64,000 bases of DNA from positions 272,143-336,142 of the forward strand of contig JAIBCM010000002.1 of the NCBI GenBank assembly GCA_019694135.1, written 5' to 3'. The notes beneath the pieces were generated by a model. It searched no databases. It worked only from the letters and a program-made list of their open reading frames with translations, and was not told the DNA's origin. Within the stretch, counting starts at the first letter, position 1. The number at the start of each line of letters is the position of its first letter. The stretch is from Verrucomicrobiia bacterium (GTDB lineage: Bacteria; Verrucomicrobiota; Verrucomicrobiia; JADLBR01; JAIBCM01). Of the stretch, positions 50,341 to 60,566 are shown in pieces. Made by a program: the position numbers and the translations under genes.

Positions 50341-53043
50341 ATGTCCGTTAACTACAAAGATACTTTAAACTTGCCGCGAACTGACTTTCCTATGAAAGCC
50401 AATTTGCCAACCCAAGAACCTAAGTGGTTGGAAACATGGCAAAAAGAAGATCTGTATCAGGAAATTTTAAAACGTCGCAAAGAAGGTGATCGGTTTATTT
50501 TGCATGATGGCCCCCCTTTTGCCAACGGCGATGCTCATATGGGGCATGCTTTAAACATGACTTTGAAAGATATTGTTCTCAAATCGCGTAATATGGCAGG
50601 TTACTTTGCTCCTTTTATTCCGGGTTGGGATTGTCACGGTTTACCCATTGAACATAAAGTCATGAAAGAAATGGGTGCCAAGGTGGATATCGATCCCGTT
50701 TCGATACGAAAAAAATGCGCGGCTTATGCCGAAAAATATATCAACATTCAACGTGAACAATTTCAAAGACTTGGCGTTTTTGGTGATTGGAAAAATCCTT
50801 ATCTGACTATGGCGCCAGAATATGAGGCGGAAATTCTTAGGCTTTTTGCTAAACTCGTAAGGAAAAATCTCGTTTATCAATCCTTAAAACCTGTTTACTG
50901 GAGCACAGGATGTCAAACCGCATTGGCCGAGGCTGAAGTAGAGTATCAAGATCGCGAAGATCAAGCGATTTATGTGAAATTTCCGTTAATGGATGATGCT
51001 TCGCAAAAAACTTTTTTTGTCATTTGGACAACCACTCCTTGGACTTTGCCTGCAAATTTAGCGATTGCGGTTCATCCGGAATTAGATTATGTAGCGGTCA
51101 ATTTTCAATCAGAAATATTGATCTTAGCAAAAGCCCGACTTATCGACCTAGAAACAAAATTAGGCGCCAAATTACCTGTCATTCAGGAAAAAAAAGGAAA
51201 AGAATGGGTCGGTGCGCGTTATCGGCATCCTTTTTTGAATCGCGAGTCGAAAGTGATTGCAGCTGATTTTGTCACTGCGGATTCGGGATCCGGTTTAGTG
51301 CATATTGCTCCTGGTCACGGTCAGGATGACTATCAAGCGGGCTTGAAGGAGAAATTAGAAATTTTGTCACCGGTTGATGACCGAGGATGTTTTACCGAAG
51401 AGTGCGGAGTTAAAGATTGGGTTGGAAAATATGTTTTCGATGCCAACCCTGTTATTATTCAAAGTCTTAAACAGCAAGGGAGTTTATTGGCTGAAGAAAC
51501 ATTAACGCACAGTTATCCTCATTGCTGGCGTTCGAAAACGCCGATTGTTTTTCGTTCAGTCAAACAATGGTTCATTCGAGTTGATGATTTTCGTCAAAAA
51601 GCTTTGGATTTGATTGATCAAGTCACATGGATTCCGGATTGGGGCATTAATCGGATTCGTGGTGCCGTGGAAAGTCGTCCCGATTGGTGCATTTCCCGAC
51701 AAAGAACATGGGGCGTGCCCATCCCAGTTTTTTATCAGGAAAAGGGCGATGCGATTTTGTCACCAGAAGTGATTGAAAGATTCGCTGATCTCGTCGAAAA
51801 ACACGGAACCAACCTTTGGTTTGAAATGTCGGGTGATGAATTGGCTGAAAAACTGGGTCTCGAGAAAGGATTAAAAAAAGGCACCGACACGTTGGATGTT
51901 TGGATCGACTCGGGTTCTAGTCACGCGGCCGTGCTAAGAAAAGAAGGATGTTTTCCGGCTGATCTGTATTTGGAAGGAAGCGATCAACATCGTGGTTGGT
52001 TTCAATCATCACTTTTGACTTCAGCCGCTGCGACAGGTGAAGCGCCTTATCGTCAGGTTTTAACCAATGGTTTTGTCGTTGATTTGGATGGGAAAAAATT
52101 GTCGAAATCCAATACATATCAAAAACCTGTGGATCTCATGTTTTTTGTTAATAAAAGTGGCGCTGATATTTTACGACTTTGGGTTGCCAGTCAGGATTTT
52201 CGCGATGACGTCCCTTTTTCTGAAGAAATTTTTAGTCGCGTTACCGATACTTATCGCACGATTCGCAACACATTGCGTATTTTATTGGCAAACTTATATG
52301 ATTTTGATCCTAAGACGAATGCTTTGCCTTATGAGAAACTAACTTTGCTCGATCAATATATTTTGGTTTCTATCAAACAATTAATTGAAACCTGTTTGAA
52401 AGCTTATAACCGATATGAGTTTCATGAAGTGTATCATGCCGTGAATCGTTTTTGTGCTGTGCAACTCTCTTCTTTTTATATTGATGTCACTAAAGATCGA
52501 ATGTATTGCGATCAGGCGAATTCGATCCGGCGTCGTGCCACTCAAACTACTATGCATGAAGTAGCAAGTGTTTTATGCCGTTTGTTGGCTCCTCTTATGC
52601 CCTTTACTACTGATGAGGCTTGGCGAGTGTTGGGTAATTTGGAATCGGTTCATCTTAGCCGATTTCCTGAGGTCAAAAGCTATCCTAATGAAGATTTTAT
52701 TTTTGGAGAGTGGCCTAAGCTGTTGTCTGTAAGAGATGAGATTAATGCTAAACTAGAAGGTTTGCGTTCGCAAAAAAGTATCGGTAAAAGCCTGGAAGCT
52801 CAAGCGAGTGTAGGGCGAAATTTGGGTTTGGATATTTTTGAATCGGTATGGACTGAAGTCATGAATGTTTCGCAAGTGATACAAGCGGACAGCGACACGA
52901 AAGAAGTTGAAAAGGCTTCAGGTCAATCTTGCGCGCGTTGCTGGAAAATTTTGCCCGAAGTCGGAACGAGCGAAAAACATCCTGAACTTTGTCAGCGATG
53001 CGAAGAAGCAGTGGAAACATTTTTGACTCAGCAACAAAACTAA
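50341..53043 (+). CDS. ileS: Isoleucyl-tRNA synthetase
   Basis: The class I synthetase charges tRNA-Ile. The 900-residue protein has the HIGH-type motif HMGH at 66-69 (PPFANGDAHMGHAL), the CP1 editing domain, KLSKS at 586-590, an anticodon-binding domain and a C-terminal zinc finger (CARCWK, then CQRC) as in bacterial type 1 IleRS. The stop TAA shares one base with the lspA start (TAATG), so translation is coupled to lspA. No T-box leader is present. The nucleotide composition is normal for the window. Confidence 0.98.
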   Translation: MSVNYKDTLNLPRTDFPMKANLPTQEPKWLETWQKEDLYQEILKRRKEGDRFILHDGPPFANGDAHMGHALNMTLKDIVLKSRNMAGYFAPFIPGWDCHGLPIEHKVMKEMGAKVDIDPVSIRKKCAAYAEKYINIQREQFQRLGVFGDWKNPYLTMAPEYEAEILRLFAKLVRKNLVYQSLKPVYWSTGCQTALAEAEVEYQDREDQAIYVKFPLMDDASQKTFFVIWTTTPWTLPANLAIAVHPELDYVAVNFQSEILILAKARLIDLETKLGAKLPVIQEKKGKEWVGARYRHPFLNRESKVIAADFVTADSGSGLVHIAPGHGQDDYQAGLKEKLEILSPVDDRGCFTEECGVKDWVGKYVFDANPVIIQSLKQQGSLLAEETLTHSYPHCWRSKTPIVFRSVKQWFIRVDDFRQKALDLIDQVTWIPDWGINRIRGAVESRPDWCISRQRTWGVPIPVFYQEKGDAILSPEVIERFADLVEKHGTNLWFEMSGDELAEKLGLEKGLKKGTDTLDVWIDSGSSHAAVLRKEGCFPADLYLEGSDQHRGWFQSSLLTSAAATGEAPYRQVLTNGFVVDLDGKKLSKSNTYQKPVDLMFFVNKSGADILRLWVASQDFRDDVPFSEEIFSRVTDTYRTIRNTLRILLANLYDFDPKTNALPYEKLTLLDQYILVSIKQLIETCLKAYNRYEFHEVYHAVNRFCAVQLSSFYIDVTKDRMYCDQANSIRRRATQTTMHEVASVLCRLLAPLMPFTTDEAWRVLGNLESVHLSRFPEVKSYPNEDFIFGEWPKLLSVRDEINAKLEGLRSQKSIGKSLEAQASVGRNLGLDIFESVWTEVMNVSQVIQADSDTKEVEKASGQSCARCWKILPEVGTSEKHPELCQRCEEAVETFLTQQQN

Positions 53044-53537
53044 TGAAAACAGTTCTAAAGACCCAAAAACCGACATGGGTGTTCTGGATTGTTTTTGTTA
53101 GTTGGTTGATTTTGGATATTGCGACGAAATATTGGGCGGTAAAATACCTCAAGGGGCAACTTCCTATTGTTGTGATTCCTAATTTTTTTCGTTTGATTTA
53201 TCATATTAATTTTGGTGTGGCGTTTGGTTGGTTCAATGAAAAATCAAAGATTTTTCTTATTGTGATGATTCTTGCCCTAATGTTATGGATGATTTGGTTT
53301 GCTCGAACCTTATCCTGGGAAAAAATTGGAATTAATTTTGCTGCGGGTTGGGTGGCTGCTGGGGCAGTTGGAAACTTAATGGATCGAGTTAAACAAGGTT
53401 ATGTTATCGATTTTTTAGATTTTACTTTTTGGGGCTGGTCATATCCCACTTTTAATGTCGCGGACACTGGTATTTGTGTCGGCTTAGGCCTTGTGCTACT
53501 ATTGGAATGGAGAAAATGGTGGGGAAAGACGACTTAA
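53043..53537 (+). CDS. lspA: Lipoprotein signal peptidase (signal peptidase II)
   Basis: LspA cleaves the signal peptide of diacylglyceryl-modified prolipoproteins. The 164-residue protein has four membrane helices and the catalytic Asp pair D114 (GAVGNLMDRV) and D141 (FNVADTGI). ATG at 53043 overlaps the ileS stop by one base. A longer frame to 52989 adds 18 polar residues inside ileS and is not credible. The adjacency ileS-lspA is conserved in many bacteria. The window's lipoproteins (at 37594 and 63775) would be its substrates. Confidence 0.96.
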   Translation: MKTVLKTQKPTWVFWIVFVSWLILDIATKYWAVKYLKGQLPIVVIPNFFRLIYHINFGVAFGWFNEKSKIFLIVMILALMLWMIWFARTLSWEKIGINFAAGWVAAGAVGNLMDRVKQGYVIDFLDFTFWGWSYPTFNVADTGICVGLGLVLLLEWRKWWGKTT

Positions 53538-53538
53538 T

Positions 53539-54468
53539 ATGAACGCGTTACAAAAAGAAATTTTAGAGTTAAAACAGAAAAAAAATGCTGTGATTTTGGC
53601 GCATAATTATCAGGTGGCGGAAATTCAAGACATCGCTGATTTTGTGGGAGATTCCTTGGGACTTTCCTATCGCGCTCAGGAAAGCCAGGCAGACATTATT
53701 TTGTTTTGTGGAGTTCATTTCATGGCCGAAACTGCGAAAATCGTGAATCCTTCGCGTAAAGTGTTGATTCCTGATATGGACGCGGGTTGTTCCTTATCCG
53801 AATCTTGTCCTTCCGAAGAATTGGCAGCATTTCTCAAAAAAAATGCTGAGGAAAATTATTATGTCGTGGCTTACATCAATTGTAGTGCGGGCGTGAAAGC
53901 GTTAAGCGATGTGATTTGCACATCAGGCAACGCGGTAAAAATGGTTCAATCTGTTCCTGCTGATCGCAATATTTTGTTTGTGCCAGATCAGAATTTAGGC
54001 GAATGGGTGCAACAGCAAACCGGCCGTCCTATGGATTTATGGAAAGGAGAATGTTATGTGCATGTGGAATTTACCCATGCCAGCATCACTAAAATTCGCG
54101 AACAATATCCTGATGCACCTGTGGTGGCGCATCCTGAATGTACGCGTGCAGTTCGCATGTTAGCCGATGAAGTTTGTAGCACAGAAAAAATGGTGAGTTT
54201 TTGTCGAAATCATCCTTCCAAAAATTTTATTATCGTAACCGAATCAGGAATGTTGCATCGGTTAAAACGAGAACTTCCTGATCGTAATTTTATTCCTGGC
54301 CCTACCGAACTTTGTGCCTGTGCTGATTGTCGCTATATGAAAATGAATACCCTCGATAAAGTTCGCGATGCTTTACTTCACGAAAAACCTGAAATCATTT
54401 TGCCTGAATCTTTGCGCCTTCGCGCCTTACAACCTATCGAACGAATGTTGGAATTGAGCAGGAATTAA
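53539..54468 (+). CDS. nadA: Quinolinate synthase A
   Basis: NadA condenses iminoaspartate with dihydroxyacetone phosphate to quinolinate in de novo NAD synthesis, using a [4Fe-4S] cluster. The 309-residue protein has AHNYQVAEIQDIADFVGDSL near residue 21, C84, C172 and the C-terminal cluster LCACADCRYMKMNTL that supplies the third ligand. ATG at 53539 is one base after the lspA stop; a longer frame to 53491 would run into lspA. nadB is not in the window. The three genes ileS-lspA-nadA form a tight unit. Confidence 0.96.
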   Translation: MNALQKEILELKQKKNAVILAHNYQVAEIQDIADFVGDSLGLSYRAQESQADIILFCGVHFMAETAKIVNPSRKVLIPDMDAGCSLSESCPSEELAAFLKKNAEENYYVVAYINCSAGVKALSDVICTSGNAVKMVQSVPADRNILFVPDQNLGEWVQQQTGRPMDLWKGECYVHVEFTHASITKIREQYPDAPVVAHPECTRAVRMLADEVCSTEKMVSFCRNHPSKNFIIVTESGMLHRLKRELPDRNFIPGPTELCACADCRYMKMNTLDKVRDALLHEKPEIILPESLRLRALQPIERMLELSRN

Positions 54469-54570
54469 AAACTGAATCCTCAGGTCAAGATCAAGGATGA
54501 CATCAAGTTGATTGGTAATTTTTAGAAAATGTTTAAGAGGATGTTTGAGGCTAACCCGCGATTAAAATAA

Positions 54571-57500
54571 TTATTCCTGTCCGTTGTTGCCTTTTCCATT
54601 CCATTCTTGACGTCGGGGTTTGGGCAGCGGCGGGCAGCGATCCAAAGTCCAATGAATGGAACCGGATGAAAATAAATTTTCTATAGCATTTTGAAACTCG
54701 GTGCTGGGTTGAATGAAAAAATGAGGGTTGGTCTCGAGTAAAATTTTAGTTTCAGTTTGGGGTGTAAAAACTAAACGGACAGGGCATGAGCCTTGATGCG
54801 CTTTCAGCAATTCTTCAAGTTGAGGTAAGGCACGGGTTTGAGTAGGTAAGGTAATTTCCACGCTGCTAGCAAATTTGGAAAAAGCTTGATCCAAAGGCAC
54901 CATTTCTAAAATTCGTAAGCTTGGTTTTTCGCCGCTTAAATCTAACGAACCGGCCACTAGGATGATTTGATTATCTTGCAAAAATGTTTTCCATTTTTCG
55001 TATTCGCCGGGTGCCAGAAAAAGTTCCATGTGCCCCTCCAAATCGTCTAATAAGGCCTTTCCAAAAGGGCGCTTGTCTTTGGTGTAACGATGTTCGGCAT
55101 GGCTTAGGATGCCGCCCAATCGCACGACAGTTCGATCAGGTTGATTGGCAATGCTGGTTGTTGTGGAGAGGGAAAATTGGGAGAGTAAATCTTGATAATG
55201 ATCTAAAGGATGACCAGAAATGTAGACACCAAGAAATTCTTTCTCGTAAGCCAGCCGTTCCGCTAGGGGCCAATCTTCGATGCTTGCAGTTTCACGAGTT
55301 TTGGGTTGTGCTAGGGTTTCTTCTAAATTTTCGAACAGTGAAGTTTGTCCGCGTTGCGTGTCGCGATGGTGGCCCGAGGCGGAGGCAAGGGCATCATTGA
55401 TTTGGGTGAAAATTCGAGCTCGATTCGTATCCCATTCATCGAAGGCGCCGGCTTTGACCAAACTTTCTAACGATTTTTTATTAACCGTGCGCGTGTCACA
55501 CCGACGGCAAAGGTCGTAGAGATCTTTGAATGGGCCTTGTTGATTGCGATTTTCGACAATCAGGTTTACGGCGGTTTCGCTTACATTTTTAATTGCCGCC
55601 AAACCATAACGAATGGCTCCATCGCTTACGCTAAATTTAGCTTGGCTGTGATTAATGGAAGGGGGAAGAAATTTGATGTTTAACGCGCGACACTCAGCAC
55701 CAAAAATTCCCATTTTATCAATGTCGCCGATATCATTGGTCATGAGCGCGGCCATAAATTCCACCGGATAATTGGCTTTTAGCCATGCGGTGTGATAGGC
55801 GATTACGCCGTAGGCGGCGCTGTGCGATTTGTTGAATCCGTAGCCAGCAAATTTTTCGAGTAAATCAAAAATTTTATCTGCTTTAGCTTGAGGAATTTTG
55901 TTGGTTTTGGCGCAGCCTTCGACAAATTTTTTTCGTTCTTGAGCCATTTTTTCTTTGTCTTTTTTGCCCATTGCGCGACGCAATAAATCGGATTGTCCGA
56001 GTGTGTAACCCGCGAGCAAACTGGCAGCTTGCATGACTTGCTCTTGATAAATCATGATGCCGTAAGTGTCCGAACAGCATTGCTCCAAAAGTGGATGTTC
56101 GTATTTGATTTCAACCTGTCCTTTTTTGCGTTTGATATAGTCAGGAATCAAATCCATGGGACCGGGACGATAGAGGGCAATCAAAGCTATGATATCGTCC
56201 ACATTATGAATATCAAAACGGCGACACAGATCGCTCATGCCTGGTGATTCCACTTGAAACACGCCTACGTTTTGTCCGCGATTGAGCAAGGCAAACGTCG
56301 CAGGATCGTCCAATGGAATATCGTGGGTGCTTAAGGTTTTGTGTTGCGTTTCTTGAATCAAATCGAAAGTGTCTTGGACAACCGTTAGCGTTTTTAATCC
56401 AAGGAAATCCATTTTTAGCATGCCCACTTCGCTCAACATGTTCATGTCATATTGTGTGACAATTTCGCCATTGGCCGCCCTGGCTAGCGGAACTTGTTGA
56501 TTGATGGGGACGTCGGAAATGACAACCCCCGCAGCGTGAACACCGGCTTGTCTAATTAAACCTTCGATGGATTGAGCGAGAGTGATAGTGCGATGTGTGT
56601 TTTCTTCGTTGTTATAAGCTTGTTTAAGTTCCGGACTTAACTCGAGTGCTTGTTGAATGGTAAGTCCCGGCGGCATGCCCGGAATCATTTTTGATAATCG
56701 ATCCCCTTCGCCATAAGAAAAACCCAAGACTCGATTGACATCGCGGATCGAACCTTTAGCGCCCATCGTTCCGTAAGTGATAATTTGGGCGACGCACGTT
56801 TCTCCATATTTTTTGCGCACGTAAGCGATGACGTCGTTGCGATGATTGTAACAAAAATCGATATCGATATCGGGCGGTGAAACGCGTTCGGGATTTAAAA
56901 AACGTTCAAACAATAAGCCATAGCGTAAAGGATCGATGTCAGTGATATTTAAAACGTAAGCGACAATGCTGCCCGCAGCGCTTCCGCGTCCTGGGCCTAC
57001 AGGAATGCCATGTGTTTTGGCAAAATGGATAAAATCCCAAACGATAAGAAAATAGCTAACAAAGCCGGTTTTTTCTAAAATAGAAAGCTCGTAATTCAAA
57101 CGTTCTTGAAGAGTTTTTTGTTTTTCAATATTGCCCGATGCAAAATCGTTAGCATAGCGTTCATATAATCCTTTTTGACAAAGTTCTCGCAAATAATCTT
57201 CGCGACTTTGTTGGGTTGGCATGGGAAAGGCTGGGAATTTGTTCACGCCCAATTCAATTTCGAGATTGCATTTTTCAGCGATTTCCAAACTATTTTTTAT
57301 GGCATCAGGAACTTCAGAAAAAAGTTGGGTCATTTCTTCAGCGCTTTTGAGATAAAATTGATCCGATCCATAGCGCATTCGCTTTTCATCAGCCTGTAAC
57401 GAACCGGTTTGCAAGCAGACAAGGATATCTTGAGATTCAGCATCTTCTTGTCGCAAATAGTGAACGTCGTTAGTGGCGACAAGTTTTAAACCGGTTGTTT

Positions 57501-58128
57501 TTGCAGCTTTAATGAGAAATCGATTTAATTTTTTTTGAACATCAATGCCGTGATCGTTGAGCTCGATATAAAAATCATCTTTTGAAAAGATTTCTTGGTA
57601 TTGTTTGAGTGTGTTGAGCGCGGCTTTTTCGTTGCCTGATAAAAAATGATGGGCAACTTCACCGCGAATACAGGCGCTGGTTCCGATGAGTCCTTGGCTG
57701 TATTGTGATAAAAGTTTTTTATCAATTCGTGGATGTTGACCTGCAGGCGTTTCGATTTGAGCTAGACTGACTAGCTGTATCAAATTTTGATAACCGGTTT
57801 GATCTTTGGTTAGTAGTAAAAGATGATAATCCTGGGATTGTTGGCCTAATTTTTTTTTCTCAAGCCGATCGCCTGCTGTGATATAAACTTCGCAGCCAAT
57901 AATAGGTTTGATTTCTTTTTCGCGGCACGCTTTATAAAATTCCAAGGCTCCATAGAGTGCGGCATGATCGGTTAAGGCGACGGCATGAAATCCTAATGAA
58001 ACTGCGTAATCGGGTAGAGTGGGTGGAGGATTGGGTTGTTTTTTTAGTTCGGGCTCTAGGGAAATGCGACAAAATCCATCTAAAATGCTATAATCAGAAT
58101 GCACATGAAGATGGACAAAATCGCTCAC
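54571..58128 (-). CDS. dnaE: DNA polymerase III alpha subunit
   Basis: The replicative polymerase of 1185 residues. The N-terminal PHP domain begins FVHLHVHSDYSILDGF; the palm carries the catalytic DIDID at 420-424 (PPDIDIDFCYNHR) and KKYGETCVAQIITYGT; a helix-hairpin-helix region and a C-terminal OB fold (VVRLGGILSHAEHRYTKDKR) follow. The C-terminal 150 residues, which contact tau in E. coli, are present. It follows thyA by 66 bases, last in the gltX-pgsA-yhaM-thyA-dnaE run. It is the DnaE1 type. No second copy is visible in this window. Confidence 0.98.
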   Translation of the reverse strand: MSDFVHLHVHSDYSILDGFCRISLEPELKKQPNPPPTLPDYAVSLGFHAVALTDHAALYGALEFYKACREKEIKPIIGCEVYITAGDRLEKKKLGQQSQDYHLLLLTKDQTGYQNLIQLVSLAQIETPAGQHPRIDKKLLSQYSQGLIGTSACIRGEVAHHFLSGNEKAALNTLKQYQEIFSKDDFYIELNDHGIDVQKKLNRFLIKAAKTTGLKLVATNDVHYLRQEDAESQDILVCLQTGSLQADEKRMRYGSDQFYLKSAEEMTQLFSEVPDAIKNSLEIAEKCNLEIELGVNKFPAFPMPTQQSREDYLRELCQKGLYERYANDFASGNIEKQKTLQERLNYELSILEKTGFVSYFLIVWDFIHFAKTHGIPVGPGRGSAAGSIVAYVLNITDIDPLRYGLLFERFLNPERVSPPDIDIDFCYNHRNDVIAYVRKKYGETCVAQIITYGTMGAKGSIRDVNRVLGFSYGEGDRLSKMIPGMPPGLTIQQALELSPELKQAYNNEENTHRTITLAQSIEGLIRQAGVHAAGVVISDVPINQQVPLARAANGEIVTQYDMNMLSEVGMLKMDFLGLKTLTVVQDTFDLIQETQHKTLSTHDIPLDDPATFALLNRGQNVGVFQVESPGMSDLCRRFDIHNVDDIIALIALYRPGPMDLIPDYIKRKKGQVEIKYEHPLLEQCCSDTYGIMIYQEQVMQAASLLAGYTLGQSDLLRRAMGKKDKEKMAQERKKFVEGCAKTNKIPQAKADKIFDLLEKFAGYGFNKSHSAAYGVIAYHTAWLKANYPVEFMAALMTNDIGDIDKMGIFGAECRALNIKFLPPSINHSQAKFSVSDGAIRYGLAAIKNVSETAVNLIVENRNQQGPFKDLYDLCRRCDTRTVNKKSLESLVKAGAFDEWDTNRARIFTQINDALASASGHHRDTQRGQTSLFENLEETLAQPKTRETASIEDWPLAERLAYEKEFLGVYISGHPLDHYQDLLSQFSLSTTTSIANQPDRTVVRLGGILSHAEHRYTKDKRPFGKALLDDLEGHMELFLAPGEYEKWKTFLQDNQIILVAGSLDLSGEKPSLRILEMVPLDQAFSKFASSVEITLPTQTRALPQLEELLKAHQGSCPVRLVFTPQTETKILLETNPHFFIQPSTEFQNAIENLFSSGSIHWTLDRCPPLPKPRRQEWNGKGNNGQE

Positions 58129-58194
58129 AAAAAAATCATAGGAAGCTTAAGGGTTCTGGCAAGGAGGCAATCGAGAAATTGAGAAAAATTTTGG

Positions 58195-58989
58195 TTAGAT
58201 AGCAATCGGCGCGGGAATAGCAGGATAAGGGTCGTAATGGTTTAAACTAATATCCTCATAACGAAAGTGATGAATATTTTTCATTTCAGGATTTAGGATT
58301 AATGAAGGTAAGGGTCGAGGATCTCGGGTTAATTGAAGTTTAGCCTGTTCGATATGATTTTGATAAAGGTGCAAATCGCCAAAGGTATGAATAAAATCGC
58401 CCGGTTTTAAATTGCAAACCTGGCTAATCATATGTGTCAAAAGAGCGTAGGAAGCTAAATTAAAAGGAACGCCTAAAAAAAGGTCGGCGCTGCGTTGATA
58501 AAGTTGGCAACTGAGCATGCCGTCGCAAACATAAAATTGAAAGAGAGCATGGCATGGTGGCAAAGCCATTTGATCCAGTTCGCCAGGATTCCAGGCAGTG
58601 ACAATTAAACGGCGACTGTCAGGTTGATTTTTAATCTGTTCAATTACTTGGTCGATTTGATGAATCGATTTACCTTGTGGAGTTTGCCAATCGCACCATT
58701 GTGCTCCATAGATTCGTCCGAGATTACCGTCTGCGTCTGCCCATTCATTCCAAATGCTAACGCTGTGTTCATTGAGATAACCAATGTTGGTGTCGCCCTT
58801 TAAAAACCACAACAGTTCGTGAACAATTGATTTAAAATGGAGTTTCTTTGTGGTGAGAAGAGGAAAGCCTTGGGAGAGGGGATATCGAGCTTGTGCTCCA
58901 AAAATGGAATAAGTGCCTACGCCCGTGCGATCTGATTTATGTTTTCCTTCATTTAAAAGCAGTTTTAATAAATCATGATATTGTTTCAT
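58195..58989 (-). CDS. thyA: Thymidylate synthase
   Basis: ThyA methylates dUMP to dTMP with methylenetetrahydrofolate. The 264-residue protein is the standard E. coli length, with nucleophile C146 in [23 protein letters not shown], and the folate-binding C-terminus ending PAPIAI. It starts 6 bases after the HD-domain gene. Together with dnaE it places dTMP supply next to replication. Confidence 0.98.
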   Translation of the reverse strand: MKQYHDLLKLLLNEGKHKSDRTGVGTYSIFGAQARYPLSQGFPLLTTKKLHFKSIVHELLWFLKGDTNIGYLNEHSVSIWNEWADADGNLGRIYGAQWCDWQTPQGKSIHQIDQVIEQIKNQPDSRRLIVTAWNPGELDQMALPPCHALFQFYVCDGMLSCQLYQRSADLFLGVPFNLASYALLTHMISQVCNLKPGDFIHTFGDLHLYQNHIEQAKLQLTRDPRPLPSLILNPEMKNIHHFRYEDISLNHYDPYPAIPAPIAI

Positions 58990-58995
58990 GGAAAA

Positions 58996-59979
58996 TTAAC
59001 ATTCCGGACTCTTGCGGAAAGCGCGATTATCTAGCATCCATAATTTTTCGGAAACGGTTTCGTCGTCTGAAAGTTTTTTTAAGGCATAATGAATCATCTG
59101 CATTTTGGCGTCGAGATTATCAATGATATGAACAAACATAGCTTCTCGCGTTTGAGGAAGCACAGCGGCTCCAAATTCATGTTGACCATGATGACTCAAA
59201 ATGATGTGTTTCAAATGCAGTAAAAGCGTGTCATCAAGTTGATGCGCTACAGCTGCGTCATTCAGCCAGGTTAAAACTAGGTGGGTGTGCCCCAATAAAT
59301 TTCCCGCTTCGGTATATTCGGTTCGGGGATAGACTTCCATTTCTGCGATTTTAGCCAGGTCGTGCAGGAGAATACCGGCTATGACCAAAGAGCGATTCAG
59401 AGGAGGAAAATCGGGCACATTCATAATGGCGTCAGCTTCGCGTAGCATCATGATGGTATGTTGCAATAAACCGCCGTGATAAGCATGATGGGCTTGTTTC
59501 GCGGCGGCAGCTTTTTTGAAATCGTTTCCATGTTTTGCAAAAAGGCTTTCTACGGTTTGGCGCAAGGTATCAGGTTTGAGCGATTGTATTTGTTTTTGCA
59601 ATTCTTCCCAATAAGCAGTGTGATCAATGGGTGCTTGTTCCCAAAAAAGGCTGGGCTGGTAGCCATCTTGTTCATCGCGTTCTTCTACGGGACGCATTTG
59701 CGCAATTTCGATTTGACGACCATATTGTGCATGAACCGAAATTTTTCCCTGAACTTTGAAATGATCGCCGGTGCGCCATTGTTGATTGGCAAAGTAGGGA
59801 AACCACACGCGATCTTCAAAAATATTGGCGGCGCATGGAATTTTGCCATCAAATAAGGTTACTCGATAAAAAACGGTGCCATTTTTTGCATGTTTTTTTT
59901 CAACAGATTTGAGCGCAATAAACCCTGTCCATGGTTGGTTGAGCGCTTCCGAGAGAGCGTTATTAAATGTTGTTGCCAT
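58996..59979 (-). CDS. OB-fold/HD-domain 3'-5' exoribonuclease (YhaM-like)
   Basis: The 327-residue protein has an N-terminal OB-fold nucleic-acid-binding region (about 15-105) and an HD-type metal-dependent phosphohydrolase domain with HHAYHGGLLQHT near residue 165 and LLHDLAK near 205. This matches Bacillus YhaM, a 3'-5' exonuclease acting on RNA and single-stranded DNA. The ATG at 59979 is chosen since the conserved part starts at MATTFNNAL; the reading frame extends into pgsA (to 60168), but that extension is Cys/Ser-rich antisense-like sequence. It starts 2 bases after pgsA stops. Confidence 0.86.
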   Translation of the reverse strand: MATTFNNALSEALNQPWTGFIALKSVEKKHAKNGTVFYRVTLFDGKIPCAANIFEDRVWFPYFANQQWRTGDHFKVQGKISVHAQYGRQIEIAQMRPVEERDEQDGYQPSLFWEQAPIDHTAYWEELQKQIQSLKPDTLRQTVESLFAKHGNDFKKAAAAKQAHHAYHGGLLQHTIMMLREADAIMNVPDFPPLNRSLVIAGILLHDLAKIAEMEVYPRTEYTEAGNLLGHTHLVLTWLNDAAVAHQLDDTLLLHLKHIILSHHGQHEFGAAVLPQTREAMFVHIIDNLDAKMQMIHYALKKLSDDETVSEKLWMLDNRAFRKSPEC

Positions 59980-59981
59980 AG

Positions 59982-60566
59982 TTAAGCCACCTCTAGTTTG
60001 CGAATGGCATGGGCGACGTAAAGAATAAAAGAAAGCGCAGTGAAAACAGCTGTTACAATGACTAGAGCTTGAAAAGGAATTAAAGCATTGGGTTGCATCC
60101 AAGCAGGACGAAGCATGGCGGCTAATAAGGTGATCATTTGTAAAGCAGTAGCTGATTTGCCAAACCAACTGGGTTTGATTTCGAGGTTATTGGTTAAGAG
60201 TTGTAAGATGACGCAGCCGAGTAATATCATCAAATCGCGACTTATCATTAAAATAAGAAACCATAAGGGTAGTCGCCATTCTTCCGGCATTTGTTTCCAA
60301 CTCAAAAGCAACAGTGCTGTGAGAAGTAATCCTTTATCCGCTAGGGGATCTAATAGGGCGCCTAAACGTGAGCTTTGATTAAAGCGTCGAGCCAAGAAAC
60401 CGTCTATGCCATCTGAAATGGCAGCGATTAAAAAAACAATAGCGGCGGCAATGCGTAATGTGCTATCGCGCTGTTCGAGAGGTGGGGAGGCGTAGTAAAT
60501 AAGAAGAAGCGCAAAAACCGGGATAAGAAAAAAGCGTAATAAGGTGATTTTCGTAGCCAGTGTCAT
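59982..60566 (-). CDS. pgsA: CDP-alcohol phosphatidyltransferase (PgsA-like)
   Basis: This inner-membrane enzyme makes phosphatidylglycerophosphate from CDP-diacylglycerol and glycerol 3-phosphate. The 194-residue protein has several membrane helices and the CDP-alcohol signature DGIDGFLARRFNQSSRLG followed by ALLDPLADK (D52, D55, D73 and D77 as metal ligands). A phosphatidylserine or cardiolipin-type activity cannot be excluded, but length and position favour PgsA. Its start overlaps the gltX stop by 4 bases (ATGA) and its stop lies 2 bases before the YhaM-like start. Confidence 0.88.
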   Translation of the reverse strand: MTLATKITLLRFFLIPVFALLLIYYASPPLEQRDSTLRIAAAIVFLIAAISDGIDGFLARRFNQSSRLGALLDPLADKGLLLTALLLLSWKQMPEEWRLPLWFLILMISRDLMILLGCVILQLLTNNLEIKPSWFGKSATALQMITLLAAMLRPAWMQPNALIPFQALVIVTAVFTALSFILYVAHAIRKLEVA